A DNA stretch of 64,000 nucleotides. Source: Foliimonas ilicis (lineage in GTDB: Bacteria > Pseudomonadota > Alphaproteobacteria > Rhizobiales > Rhizobiaceae). The notes beneath the pieces were generated by a model. That model did not search any database. It was not told the DNA's origin and saw only the letters and a list, made by a program, of their open reading frames with translations. A program made the position numbers and the translations under genes. Shown one piece after another: positions 17,442 to 26,314 of the stretch. The stretch spans positions 248,001 through 312,000 of the forward strand of contig NZ_JBDUUH010000004.1 in assembly GCF_039939195.1 (NCBI RefSeq), in the 5' to 3' direction. The first letter of the stretch is position 1; each line of letters starts with the position of its first letter.

Positions 17442-17666
17442 ATGACCATGGTGCGGAAATATTCCGTCTCGATCCGTGGCCATCGCACCAGCTATTCGCT
17501 CGAACGCCCCTTCTACGACGATCTCGTCTCGATAGCCGCCGCGCGCGAAATCCCGCTTGCAGCCCTCATCACCGAAGTCGATGAAACGCGTCCGCGCGAT
17601 GCCAACCTGTCCTCGGCACTGCGTCTTTTCGTGCTGGAAAATGCGAAAAACGGTCCGAAGCCGTAA
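17442..17666 (+). CDS. Ribbon-helix-helix domain protein
   Basis: A 74-residue protein whose core (TSYSLERPFYDDLVSIAAAREIP then LITEVD) matches the alphaproteobacterial ribbon-helix-helix_4 family, small putative DNA-binding dimers. Start at ATG 17442; a second in-frame ATG is at 17448. It is the third gene of the sspB-DUF4169 cluster and its stop faces the AsmA stop three bases away. Targets are unknown; autoregulation of the cluster is possible but not shown. Confidence 0.82.
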   Translation: MTMVRKYSVSIRGHRTSYSLERPFYDDLVSIAAAREIPLAALITEVDETRPRDANLSSALRLFVLENAKNGPKP

Positions 17667-17669
17667 ATA

Positions 17670-20600
17670 TCAAAGCGATTTCAGCAGATTCTCGATGGAA
17701 TTTGCGTCGAAACCTCCCGGTTGAGGCGCTGAAGCGGGCGCATTTTCTTCGTTTGCTGGCGGCGCGGCCTGCTCTTCCTGCGCCCGTTCGGCCTCGGCTT
17801 TTGCCTTTTCCTGCGCAGCAAGCCTGACTGCTTCTTCCTGCTTGCGCGCCGCCTCTTCAGCTTCCGCCCTGGCCTTTGCTTCCGCCTCGGCTTTCAGCCT
17901 CGCCTCTTCGGCCGCACGGACGCGCTGGTCCTGCAAGGCTGCATAATAGCGGGCCTCGCGGCGAAGCCTCTGCTTTTCGAGCAGTGCCGACTGCATCGCC
18001 TCGACGCGAGCCTGTTCCTTTTCAAGCGCGCGCTGCGTCAGGAATTGCGCGAGAGGCGCGCTGTCGAAGCGTCGCGAAAGATCGCTGACCGGACCGCTCA
18101 TCGAAAAACGCAACGCCGGTTCCGAACCGACCAGGGCTTCGTCGCCGGGCTGATAGGCAATCGACCCATCCGCAGAAACCTGACCATCGTTCAAATCCGC
18201 CCGAATATCAGCCGAAATCGACGCGGAAGGGTTCTTCAGGGTCATCGGCGGCATTCTGATGATGCCGCCTGCCAGCGTGAAAGCCGCATCACCATCCGCC
18301 GCCTCGTAAATTCCGTCCGAGGCGATTTCGGGCGCGAAACCTTCCGTCTGGCGCGCGTCGATGCCGCGCCCGATCTCGTCGGCCTTGGCGACGAATGCCG
18401 GGAACGCTGTCGGATTGACGCCCGTAATCGCCATATCGCGGAAAGCGACCGTGCCGGAACCGGATGCTGCCGCAACCAACGCTTCCAGCGACTTCCCGCT
18501 CGAAGACAAAACGAGCGACGTGTCGCCCTTGCCGACCAGACTGGCTTGCGGGAAAACAGCGTCAATGTCGGCATTCTTCATTTCAAGCTGCGCCGAAACC
18601 AGCCCGGAGCCATCGACATTCTTGAGCTCGAACAGGCCGCTCAGCGCGCCGCCGAACATCTGGCCCTTGAGGTCGGACACGCGCAGCCCCTGCGCATCGA
18701 CGCCCAGCCCGAAACGCGCATCATAAACTGTCGCCGCCGAACCGGCGGAGAGCGCCCCAGCCGTCACATCGAGCTGCGCCGTGAAAGGAAGCTGCGGTTT
18801 CGAGGAAAATGGCGTCGTGCTCCACTGCCCGGCATCCGTCGCCGTCGAGCCATCGCCCAGCATCATCCGCGCCAGCGGATCGACGTCGAATTCATCGACG
18901 GTGATCGCGCCGCTCAGGCTGGGCAGACCATCCTTCATTTCGCTGTTGATGTCGCCGGCGATCGCGTTTTCATTGATCGCGCCTGCGAGTTCGGAAAGCA
19001 CCAGCAGCCCATCGCCATAATCTGCAGCAGCCGAAAGGCTGACCGGCATGCCAAGCCCGATGCCGGGAAAGCTCACGCCGGTCGTCATCAGATATGGCTC
19101 GAGATCGGCAGCGTCGATCCTCACCCCGCCCTCAACCTTCGCGCCCTGACCGGCAAATTTGGCGATGCCGTCGAAGCTTGCGGTAAAGTCGTCGCCACTC
19201 AGCTTGAGCGCGGTTTCCAGACCATCGACCAGCGTTCCCTTGGCGGTCAAATCCATTTGTCCCGGTCCGAGCAGACCGAGCGGCAGCGCGGGAAATCCGT
19301 AAAGTGCCAGCAGATCCGCCATGTCGTCATTCTTGGCGTTGACCGTCAAAAGCAGCGGACCGCCATCGATGTTCGGCAGCTTTCCTTTGGCCGAAAGCGT
19401 CGTGGAAAACGCGGTTCCGCCAACCTCGCCCTGCGCGCTGACGGCAAGGCCGGTCGTCTCATCGTCATTGGGCGCGGCACTTGCCACGATGTCCAGCCGC
19501 GAATCCTCGAAAAGCCCGGCATAGGCAGCGTTTCGCTCGGCAATCCCGGCAATAAGCGGATTGTCGCCATAACGCTGCCCGAGCACCGAAATCAGCGGCG
19601 CGAGATCGACCGCGACGATCGAGGCATCAAGGTTCCCGCTCGGATTTTTCGGAAAATTCCTGATGCGCCCGGTGGCACTTATCGAAGCGCCCTCAAGCCC
19701 GCCCAGCGCCAGCCTGTCGATTTCCAGAACGCCATCGCGCAGCCGAAGTGCCGTATCGACCGTCTCGGATTTGAAACCGCCGACGCTCAAAGGCCCTGCC
19801 TTGATCTGGAAATCGAGATCGCTGTCGGTAAAGCGGTTGTCGCCCTTTTCGCTGACGAAAAGCGAGGCAAAGGCTGAAAGCCCTTCGACATCCAGCGCGC
19901 CGCCTTCGAGTTTCATGAGAACGGAGGATTTCGCCTCTTCCGGCTGGCGGCTTTCCATCGTGCCGGTGAATTTCGCATCGCCTAACGCCAGTTCGAGGTC
20001 ATTGAAAACCTGCTTGCGACGCGTCATTTCAACATTCGCCTGAAATCCGGCGGCGGGCAGATTTCGGATCGCGTCATCCACGTCCTTGGACACCCAGGCG
20101 GCAAAACCGGACGGCTGTTTGACTGCGAGCAGTAGCGACCCGGTGAAGCCGAAATCGCCATCCGTCCGCACTTTGCCCTGCGCTTCGAGCGCAGTGCGGC
20201 CAGGCAGCGTGGCGGCGAGCGAATTCAGCGCCCAGCCGCCCTCGGTCGGTTCTGCCGAAAGCCTGATGTCGCGCAAAGTCGTATCGCCCGCAACCACCGC
20301 CGGAAGATCGACCGAAACCTGACCCGGAATGGTCGGATGAGGAAGTTTCGCAAGCACGTCTTCAAGTGCCGTGATGCGCTCCGTCAGCGTCAGATTCGTG
20401 CCTGCCTGCTCGCCGCCCACGGCCTCGTCGAACCGCACCTGAGCGCCCGTCGCCTCGACCGAGAAATGCGGCGCCTCGCCGAAATCGATCTTGGCCTTGC
20501 CGTCAGCCGTATAAGGATTGTCCAGCGGGCCGGTTTCGAACCTGAATTCGGGGAGATCGAGCAGCTTGTGGTCGAGCGCGAAGCGCCCGTTCATGCGATA

Positions 20601-21380
20601 GCCGGGTGCGGCCTTCTCCTGCTCGGCGTTTTGGGCGGCCTGCGCTTTCGCTGCAATCTTGAAACCGCCTGAATAGACGGCCGCCCCTTTTTCTAGACCC
20701 ACATTGCCATCCGTCTCGACGGACAGCGGATAGCCTTCCGGATCGGCCTTGATGCGAACCCGCATTCGGCCATTTTCATCGACGGAGCCAGTAGTAATTC
20801 CGAATGCCGTGGGCATTCCATCGGCAACCATCGTGCCGTCCATGCGCCACGGGCCGGCCAGCGAGCGCGCCGAAACCTTCGTATTTATGTCCGCCAGAAG
20901 GTGACGGCGACCGCCCGCGGCATGGCGAATCGAGATCTGCCCGTCGCTGATCGTCAAATCTTCGAGCTGGATATTGCGCGGGTCGAACGGCGTCGAGGGA
21001 CGTACCGCCCAATCGACCGCGCCGTCTTCCGCAACGTCGATCGTTGCGCGCGGGCGCACGAGACGCATGTCGAAAATCAGCACTTCGCCGCGCAGGAAGG
21101 GCGCGAGTTCGGCATCCATCGAGAATTCCTCGATGGTCATCGAAGGCGCGCCGCCTGTTTCGGCACCAACGGAAACGTCAGTGAATGTGACTGACGGAAA
21201 TGGAAGGATGCGGGCTTTCGCATCACCTTCGACGGTGACCTTGCGGCCAAGAATGATGCTCGCCTCGCGCTCGAATTGCGCGCGGTAGCCCGTCCAGTCG
21301 ATGAAGTACGGACCGATCAGCGCTACGGTCAGCGCCATTACGATCAGTCCCCCGACGATGACGAAAATTCTAGCCAGCAT
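17670..21380 (-). CDS. Very large AsmA-family inner membrane protein
   Basis: A 1236-residue protein with one N-terminal membrane segment (about 5-27) and the AsmA N-terminal signature (YFIDWTGYRAQFEREASIIL), followed by about 1000 residues of repeated beta-strand sequence and an AsmA C-terminal domain. AsmA proteins are bridge-like lipid-transfer proteins that help keep outer-membrane lipid balance. Residues about 1110-1200 form an Ala/Glu/Arg/Lys-rich coiled coil that the classic family lacks, and the chain ends with FDANSIENLLKSL. It is transcribed alone, convergent with the RHH gene. Confidence 0.88.
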   Translation of the reverse strand: MLARIFVIVGGLIVMALTVALIGPYFIDWTGYRAQFEREASIILGRKVTVEGDAKARILPFPSVTFTDVSVGAETGGAPSMTIEEFSMDAELAPFLRGEVLIFDMRLVRPRATIDVAEDGAVDWAVRPSTPFDPRNIQLEDLTISDGQISIRHAAGGRRHLLADINTKVSARSLAGPWRMDGTMVADGMPTAFGITTGSVDENGRMRVRIKADPEGYPLSVETDGNVGLEKGAAVYSGGFKIAAKAQAAQNAEQEKAAPGYRMNGRFALDHKLLDLPEFRFETGPLDNPYTADGKAKIDFGEAPHFSVEATGAQVRFDEAVGGEQAGTNLTLTERITALEDVLAKLPHPTIPGQVSVDLPAVVAGDTTLRDIRLSAEPTEGGWALNSLAATLPGRTALEAQGKVRTDGDFGFTGSLLLAVKQPSGFAAWVSKDVDDAIRNLPAAGFQANVEMTRRKQVFNDLELALGDAKFTGTMESRQPEEAKSSVLMKLEGGALDVEGLSAFASLFVSEKGDNRFTDSDLDFQIKAGPLSVGGFKSETVDTALRLRDGVLEIDRLALGGLEGASISATGRIRNFPKNPSGNLDASIVAVDLAPLISVLGQRYGDNPLIAGIAERNAAYAGLFEDSRLDIVASAAPNDDETTGLAVSAQGEVGGTAFSTTLSAKGKLPNIDGGPLLLTVNAKNDDMADLLALYGFPALPLGLLGPGQMDLTAKGTLVDGLETALKLSGDDFTASFDGIAKFAGQGAKVEGGVRIDAADLEPYLMTTGVSFPGIGLGMPVSLSAAADYGDGLLVLSELAGAINENAIAGDINSEMKDGLPSLSGAITVDEFDVDPLARMMLGDGSTATDAGQWSTTPFSSKPQLPFTAQLDVTAGALSAGSAATVYDARFGLGVDAQGLRVSDLKGQMFGGALSGLFELKNVDGSGLVSAQLEMKNADIDAVFPQASLVGKGDTSLVLSSSGKSLEALVAAASGSGTVAFRDMAITGVNPTAFPAFVAKADEIGRGIDARQTEGFAPEIASDGIYEAADGDAAFTLAGGIIRMPPMTLKNPSASISADIRADLNDGQVSADGSIAYQPGDEALVGSEPALRFSMSGPVSDLSRRFDSAPLAQFLTQRALEKEQARVEAMQSALLEKQRLRREARYYAALQDQRVRAAEEARLKAEAEAKARAEAEEAARKQEEAVRLAAQEKAKAEAERAQEEQAAPPANEENAPASAPQPGGFDANSIENLLKSL

Positions 21381-21463
21381 TGCTTCGGTATATCACCCTT
21401 TGCCGGGTGCCACTGTACCTTGATAGGCGTGTTCATAAAGAGGCAATTTGGCTTAACCGCTTT

Positions 21464-22879
21464 TCAGTGTGCAGCAGGCAATATCTTGCCCGGATTGAGA
21501 ATGTTGAGCGGATCGAGCGCCTGCTTGATGGACCGCATGATCGCGACGCCGTGGCCAAGCTCGTGTTCCAGAAAGCCCATCTTGCCCTGCCCTATGCCAT
21601 GCTCGCCGGTGCAAGTTCCGTCCATGGCGATGGCGCGCATGTTCAATCGCGCGACGAATTCCTCCGATGCGGCAATCTCTTTCGGATTATCGAGATCCAT
21701 CAGTACCAATGTGTGGAAATTGCCATCGCCGACATGCCCGACGATGGGCGCGATCAGGCCCGAACGCGCTATGTCGGCTTCCGTTTCGGCTATGCATTCG
21801 GCAAGGCGCGAAATCGGCACGCAGACATCCGTGGACAGCGCTTTTGCGCCAGGACGCAGGCTCATCGCAGACCAATAAGAATCATGCCGCGCCTTCCACA
21901 ATTTGGCACGCTCTTCGGCCACCTTCGTCCACAGAAACGGCCCGCCGCCATATTCCGTGGCGATTTCGCCAAATGTTTCGGCCTGTTCGGCAACACCGCT
22001 GTCGCTGCCGTGAAATTCGAGAAACAGGCATGGGCTTTCGGGGTAATCGAGCTTCGAATAGTTCTTCATTGCCCGCATCTGCAACGCATTGACCAGCTCT
22101 ATGCGCGCCACCGGAATGCCCATCTGGATCGTCGCAATCACCGCCTGACATGCGGCATCGACGGTTGGAAACGGGCAGACGCCACCCGAAATCGCCTGCG
22201 GAATGCCGTAAAGCTTGAGCGTCAGCCCGGTGATGATGCCGAGCGTGCCTTCCGAACCGACCAGAAGCCGGGTCAGATCGTATCCGGCAGAGCTTTTCTT
22301 GGCGCGCCGCGCCGTCGTCACCGCCTGCCCGTCGGCCATGACGGCGGTGAGCGACAGGACGTTTTCGCGCATCGTGCCGTAGCGCACCGCATTGGTGCCG
22401 GAAGCACGCGTCGCGGCCATGCCGCCGAGGCTTGCATTGGCACCCGGATCGATCGGGAAAAACAGGCCGGTATCGCGCAGATGGCTGTTCAGATCCTCGC
22501 GCGTCACACCCGGCTCGATCGTGCAATCCAGATCTTCGGAATTGACCGCCAGAATGCGATTCATGCGCGACGTATCGACGGAAATGCCGCCGCCCGGCGC
22601 ATTCACCTGGCCTTCCAGCGAGGTTCCGGTTCCAAAAGCGATGATTGGAACGCGATGCTCCGCACAGGCGCGCACGATGTCCTGAACCTCCTCAGTCGTC
22701 TCGACGAAGGCGACGCCATCCGGCAATTGCGAGGGAATATAGGTCGTGGTGTGCGAATGCTGCTCGCGTATGGATTGGCCAGTCTGGAAGCGCTCGCCCA
22801 GACGCTGTTTCAATATGCCGACGACGGCCGCAATGCCCGCCTCATTGCGTTCGACCGATATGAGGTCGCTCAGCGCCAT
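21464..22879 (-). CDS. FAD-linked oxidase, D-lactate/glycolate dehydrogenase type
   Basis: A 471-residue flavoprotein of the FAD_binding_4 / FAD-oxidase_C family. The FAD pyrophosphate-binding region (FGTGTSLEGQV and DPGANASLGGMAATRASG) lies in the N-terminal half, and VGHVGDGNFH near 390 and TGEHGIGQGK near 430 belong to the C-terminal substrate domain. The closest family role is cytochrome-linked D-lactate dehydrogenase; a glycolate oxidase GlcD-like role is possible, though no glcE/glcF neighbours are present. GGAGGAAAAC precedes the ATG. Confidence 0.88.
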   Translation of the reverse strand: MALSDLISVERNEAGIAAVVGILKQRLGERFQTGQSIREQHSHTTTYIPSQLPDGVAFVETTEEVQDIVRACAEHRVPIIAFGTGTSLEGQVNAPGGGISVDTSRMNRILAVNSEDLDCTIEPGVTREDLNSHLRDTGLFFPIDPGANASLGGMAATRASGTNAVRYGTMRENVLSLTAVMADGQAVTTARRAKKSSAGYDLTRLLVGSEGTLGIITGLTLKLYGIPQAISGGVCPFPTVDAACQAVIATIQMGIPVARIELVNALQMRAMKNYSKLDYPESPCLFLEFHGSDSGVAEQAETFGEIATEYGGGPFLWTKVAEERAKLWKARHDSYWSAMSLRPGAKALSTDVCVPISRLAECIAETEADIARSGLIAPIVGHVGDGNFHTLVLMDLDNPKEIAASEEFVARLNMRAIAMDGTCTGEHGIGQGKMGFLEHELGHGVAIMRSIKQALDPLNILNPGKILPAAH

Positions 22880-22930
22880 GTTTTCCTCCGCAATTGGACC
22901 TTTGGTCCGCTTTGTTGACCTGTTACCGTT

Positions 22931-23032
22931 GATAGAGTTTGAGGATTTTTCCCTGAATCGCAGTCAAACTCTATCTCTTTGTTGTAGCATGACCTTTTTC
23001 GAAAACCGGTTCCCACTTTTCGGGATCATGCT
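22931..23032. repeat. Two-part palindromic repeat (RIME-like)
   Basis: Two adjacent inverted repeats. The first has perfect 12-base arms, GATAGAGTTTGA (22931-22942) and TCAAACTCTATC (22964-22975). The second (22986-23032) runs from AGCATGAC to ATCATGCT around a central AACCGGTT. The second part matches from memory a palindrome widespread between genes in Rhizobiales, and the two-part build recalls the RIME elements. It lies between the divergent oxidase and thioesterase genes, so it can affect either promoter. Confidence 0.75.
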
Positions 23033-23063
23033 CTAATATTTTCGAGCCGAACAAGGAAGCCCG

Positions 23064-23543
23064 ATGACACTGCAAGCACCATTCGTCTCCAATGAAATGG
23101 CCGTCGAGAAAGACTGGATCGACTATAATGGCCACCTCAACATGGCGTATTACAATGTGATTTTCGACCGCGGCTCCGACGAGGCGTTCGCCCTGATGGG
23201 AATGGGGCCGGACTATGCGTCCAGCCGCAAACACACGATCTATACGGCTGAACTTCACGTCTGCTACGTGCGCGAACTGCATCTCGACGACAAGGTGACG
23301 GTGACGCTCCAGCTTATCGACAATGATGAAAAACGGATTCGCGCTTATCAGGAAATCCGCCATGCGGATGGCTGGCTTGCTGCAACGGCAGAGACGCTTT
23401 CGCTTCACATCGATATGGCAGGCCCCAAAGTCGCGCCTTTCCCGCAAGACATTATGGAAAGCGTAAACGAAATGCGCGCCGCGCATGCCGATCTGCCCTT
23501 CCCGGAACGGGCGGGCCGCGCAATCGGCATCAAACGCAAATGA
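23064..23543 (+). CDS. Hot-dog fold acyl-CoA thioesterase
   Basis: A 159-residue single-domain thioesterase of the 4HBT_2 type. WIDYNGHLNMAYYNVIFDRG holds the conserved Asp/Asn-Gly-His active-site segment. The sequence resembles the family containing betainyl-CoA thioesterases of the carnitine pathway, but no carnitine genes are adjacent, so the substrate is unassigned. AAGGAAG precedes the ATG. It is divergent from the FAD-linked oxidase. Confidence 0.85.
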   Translation: MTLQAPFVSNEMAVEKDWIDYNGHLNMAYYNVIFDRGSDEAFALMGMGPDYASSRKHTIYTAELHVCYVRELHLDDKVTVTLQLIDNDEKRIRAYQEIRHADGWLAATAETLSLHIDMAGPKVAPFPQDIMESVNEMRAAHADLPFPERAGRAIGIKRK

Positions 23544-23709
23544 CGTAGCCGTGCGTCTCTGAAGCCACCCGGCAACACCTTCTTTATTCGTAGCGGTTTT
23601 GCACAGGATGATGAAACCGCAGCGCTTGATCCAAATCCTCCCCGGCGCAGAATTGAGCCAGAACGACTCAAACGGTCGGAAAGGCGCAGCGCGTCTTCCG
23701 GAGGACAGC

Positions 23710-23913
23710 ATGAAGATTGACGTGGCGCAGATTTCGAGCCGCCTGGCTTCGGATCGCTCATTGACCGACTATGATTTCTGGCGTGCCCTGAAGACGGTCA
23801 ACAATGAATTGTACCGGATCGAGCGCGACCGTCAGCCCATTCCCATGCGCATGATTTATGCACGCCAGATTCTTGTGACTGCACGCAAAAAGCGCGCGCC
23901 ACACAGGGTGTAA
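23710..23913 (+). CDS. Small uncharacterised protein upstream of the LOV kinase
   Basis: A 67-residue, basic, probably helical protein (opening MKIDVAQISSRLA, ending in a cluster of Arg/Lys). I recognise no family. TCCGGAGGACAGC gives a strong ribosome-binding site for this ATG; the frame opens earlier (23599) but that stretch looks non-coding. It ends 72 bases before the LOV histidine kinase on the same strand, so it may belong to that operon. Confidence 0.65.
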   Translation: MKIDVAQISSRLASDRSLTDYDFWRALKTVNNELYRIERDRQPIPMRMIYARQILVTARKKRAPHRV

Positions 23914-23985
23914 GCCCTCAATACATTGAACCAAACTGCATTGGAGCCGTTATCGCCCCGGATAGAAACCGGAAAAAGGCGAAAA

Positions 23986-25128
23986 ATGAGCCCCAAGGTA
24001 CTGCATGAATCGGAAGACGCTTGGCATTTGACGAGCGATCTCCACGCAGAGCAAGGCAAGGGTGATCCCTTCGCGGCGGCAATGCGCGCGACACGCATGG
24101 CGATGATCATCACCGATCCGCGCCAGAACGACAATCCGATTGTCTTTGCAAATGACGCGTTCCTGAAACTCACGGGCTACACGCGACAGGAAGTCGTCGG
24201 GCGCAATTGCCGTTTTCTGCAAGGACCTGAGACCGATGCTCAGTCCGTCGATGAAGTGCGCGACGCGGTTCAGCATCGCGAAGATATCGGCATAGATATT
24301 CTGAACTACCGCAAGGACGGCTCGCAGTTCTGGAACGCGCTCTATATTAGCCCCGTTTCCAACCAGAACGGCGAGTTGCAGTTCTATTTCGCTTCGCAGC
24401 TCAACGTGACCGACCGCAAGCAGGCGGAACAGCAGGTCCATGTCGATAAGGAGCGCGTCGAAAAAGCGGTCAAGGAGCGCACCAGGGAATTGGAAATCGC
24501 TCTCGAAAACCAGAAAACGCTGATGCATGAGGTCGATCATCGGGTGAAGAACAACCTTCAGATGATCTCCTCGCTGGTCATCATGCAGAGCCGTTCGATT
24601 CCCGACGAAAACATCAAGGCTTCCCTGAAATCCATGCTGGAGCGTATCGAAGCGCTGAGCACGGTTCATCGCAGGCTTTACCAGTCCGACGATGTGACGA
24701 CGTTCGACGTATCGGATTTCGTACGCGACCTGGTGACGGATCTGGTCGCCGCCTCAGGCCACAACTACAAGCGCGTGCTTGAGCTGGAACCCGTTCTCAT
24801 TCCGGCAGAAAAGGCCGCACCGCTGGCCCTGATGATCAACGAGCTGGTCACCAACGCGATGAAGCATGGCTTCAAGGGTCGCGAAAACGGCCATGCCGGC
24901 ACGATCGGCGTCAATGTGAGCCAGAAGATGAACAGCTTGACCATCGACGTTTCGGACGATGGCGTCGGAATGGTCGAGAAGGAAGGAAGCACATTCGGCC
25001 TTCGACTTGTGAAGTCTTTGGCCAGACAGCTTCGCGCGGATATCGAATGGCGGAACGCTTCGCCGGGAACGCGCGTTGTCATCAAAATCCCGGTCGATAA
25101 GCCGGCAAATGGAGCACTGCAATCATGA
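23986..25128 (+). CDS. lovK: Blue-light LOV histidine kinase (LovK-like)
   Basis: A 380-residue photosensor kinase. The LOV domain (about 28-145) contains GRNCRFLQ with flavin-adduct Cys75. A coiled linker (about 150-178) leads to a HisKA_2/HWE-type kinase with phospho-acceptor His185 in EVDHRVKNNLQ, an N-box NELVTNAMKHG and SDDGVGMV. The design LOV-kinase with no second PAS domain matches Caulobacter LovK more than the longer Brucella LOV-HK, which has an extra PAS domain. I chose ATG 23986, after AAAAAGG; an earlier TTG at 23926 is less likely. Its stop overlaps the next gene by four bases. Confidence 0.92.
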   Translation: MSPKVLHESEDAWHLTSDLHAEQGKGDPFAAAMRATRMAMIITDPRQNDNPIVFANDAFLKLTGYTRQEVVGRNCRFLQGPETDAQSVDEVRDAVQHREDIGIDILNYRKDGSQFWNALYISPVSNQNGELQFYFASQLNVTDRKQAEQQVHVDKERVEKAVKERTRELEIALENQKTLMHEVDHRVKNNLQMISSLVIMQSRSIPDENIKASLKSMLERIEALSTVHRRLYQSDDVTTFDVSDFVRDLVTDLVAASGHNYKRVLELEPVLIPAEKAAPLALMINELVTNAMKHGFKGRENGHAGTIGVNVSQKMNSLTIDVSDDGVGMVEKEGSTFGLRLVKSLARQLRADIEWRNASPGTRVVIKIPVDKPANGALQS

Positions 25129-25574
25129 ATGAGCCTCTCAAAGTATTGATCGTGGAGGATGAGGCTCTTCTCGCGATGGAACTCGAAACGCTCGTGGAGG
25201 AGTCCGGCCATACGGTCGTCGGCTGGGCGGCATCCTCGCAGGAAGCGTTGAAGATGATCGATGAAATCGAAGCCGATATCGCCTTTGTCGATATTCATCT
25301 GACCGACGGGCCAACCGGCGTCGATGTTGCGAACTACATCGAGGACAAGCAGTTCTCGAAAGTCATCTTCATGACCGCGAACCCGAAGCGCATCCCTGAA
25401 AATTTCGCAGGCGCAGTCGGCGTTATCGCCAAACCCTACACGCTGAATGGGCTGCTTGCCTCCCTGCGCTATCTGCAGGAAGGCATAAGGCGTCCGCCGC
25501 CGGACTGCGAATTGCCGGTGGGCTTCACGCTGTCCCCGACATTCGCCTCCAACTGGTCGAATCTGAACAGATAA
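25125..25574 (+). CDS. lovR: Single-domain response regulator (LovR-like)
   Basis: A 149-residue receiver with no DNA-binding domain. The acidic pocket is E11-D12, the phospho-acceptor is Asp56 (FVDIHL), followed by Thr84 and Lys103-Pro104. About 25 residues follow the receiver fold, with no known domain. Its ATG overlaps the kinase stop (ATGA), so the pair is translationally coupled, as in lovK-lovR of Caulobacter, where they act on the general stress response. It may be a phosphate sink or a signal to another protein; the real target is not in this window. Confidence 0.88.
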   Translation: MNEPLKVLIVEDEALLAMELETLVEESGHTVVGWAASSQEALKMIDEIEADIAFVDIHLTDGPTGVDVANYIEDKQFSKVIFMTANPKRIPENFAGAVGVIAKPYTLNGLLASLRYLQEGIRRPPPDCELPVGFTLSPTFASNWSNLNR

Positions 25575-25575
25575 A

Positions 25576-26109
25576 TCAGCCTTTTCGCTCGATAAACCGT
25601 ATCCGGTTTCCGAACGGGTCGATGACTGTAACTTCGAGGCCCCATTCCTCATCCTCGAGGCCGGGTTTCATGTAGCGGTAGTTCTTTTTGATGAGCTCGC
25701 CGTGCAATGCGCGCACGCCGCGCAGATTGACCACCATATTTCCGCCCGGGCTTGCATCGCCCGAGTGCTCGCTGAGATGAAGCTTCAGCGCTCCTCTGGA
25801 AATCTGCGTGTAGAGCGGGAAATTCTCGCCGAAGCGATGCTCCCAATCGACCTTGAAGCCTAAAAACTCCAGATAGAATTCATGCGCCTTCGCCACGTCG
25901 AAGATGCGCACGATGGGTATGGCCTGCTCGAAGCTGATGTCGCCTGCATGCGGCGCATCGATCTTCGATGACAGAATATTCCAACTGGCCAGTCCGAACT
26001 GCCGGGCCACGATTTCCAGTGCTTCGCTGTGCGAAACGGCGAGGTTCTTTTCGGCAAGCGCCTCGCGCATCGTGACAGCCATGGCCTTGGCGTCCTGAAA
26101 TGTACGCAT
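25576..26109 (-). CDS. Glyoxalase/bleomycin-resistance fold protein with helical N-terminus
   Basis: A 177-residue protein. The C-terminal two-thirds (about 58-177) is a VOC/glyoxalase fold (IPIVRIFDVAKAHEFYLEFLGF to VIDPFGNRIRFIER), and the first 55 residues are a helical region seen in the glyoxalase-superfamily group next to bleomycin-binding proteins. The role, ligand sequestering or metal enzyme, is not decidable. Start at 26109 (MRTFQDAKA); the frame runs to 26265 without support. It is convergent with lovR and divergent from uvrD. Confidence 0.82.
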   Translation of the reverse strand: MRTFQDAKAMAVTMREALAEKNLAVSHSEALEIVARQFGLASWNILSSKIDAPHAGDISFEQAIPIVRIFDVAKAHEFYLEFLGFKVDWEHRFGENFPLYTQISRGALKLHLSEHSGDASPGGNMVVNLRGVRALHGELIKKNYRYMKPGLEDEEWGLEVTVIDPFGNRIRFIERKG

Positions 26110-26314
26110 GATCGTCCGGTCCTTGTTCTCGGCGATGACGGCAACCCAGTGTCCGCATTGCTGATGCCTTCGCCGGAAAAACCGGATTGGAAGGATCGTG
26201 GAGGCATTCGCCAAACCTGTGAGAAGGCGCGGACTGCAGGCCGCCTCCGGCCCGTAACCGCGCAAATTTGAAAGAAACTGGCCAGATCGTCAAGCCGCGG
26301 CACACATCGTGAAC

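Noticed and set aside
18045..19877. A 610-codon open frame on the plus strand across the AsmA gene
   Set aside because: It is an antisense shadow of a GC-rich gene: Arg/His-rich composition, no ribosome-binding site, no family similarity.
21380..22918. A 512-codon plus-strand frame over the FAD-linked oxidase
   Set aside because: Shadow of the oxidase on the opposite strand; low-complexity Arg-rich translation and no start signal.
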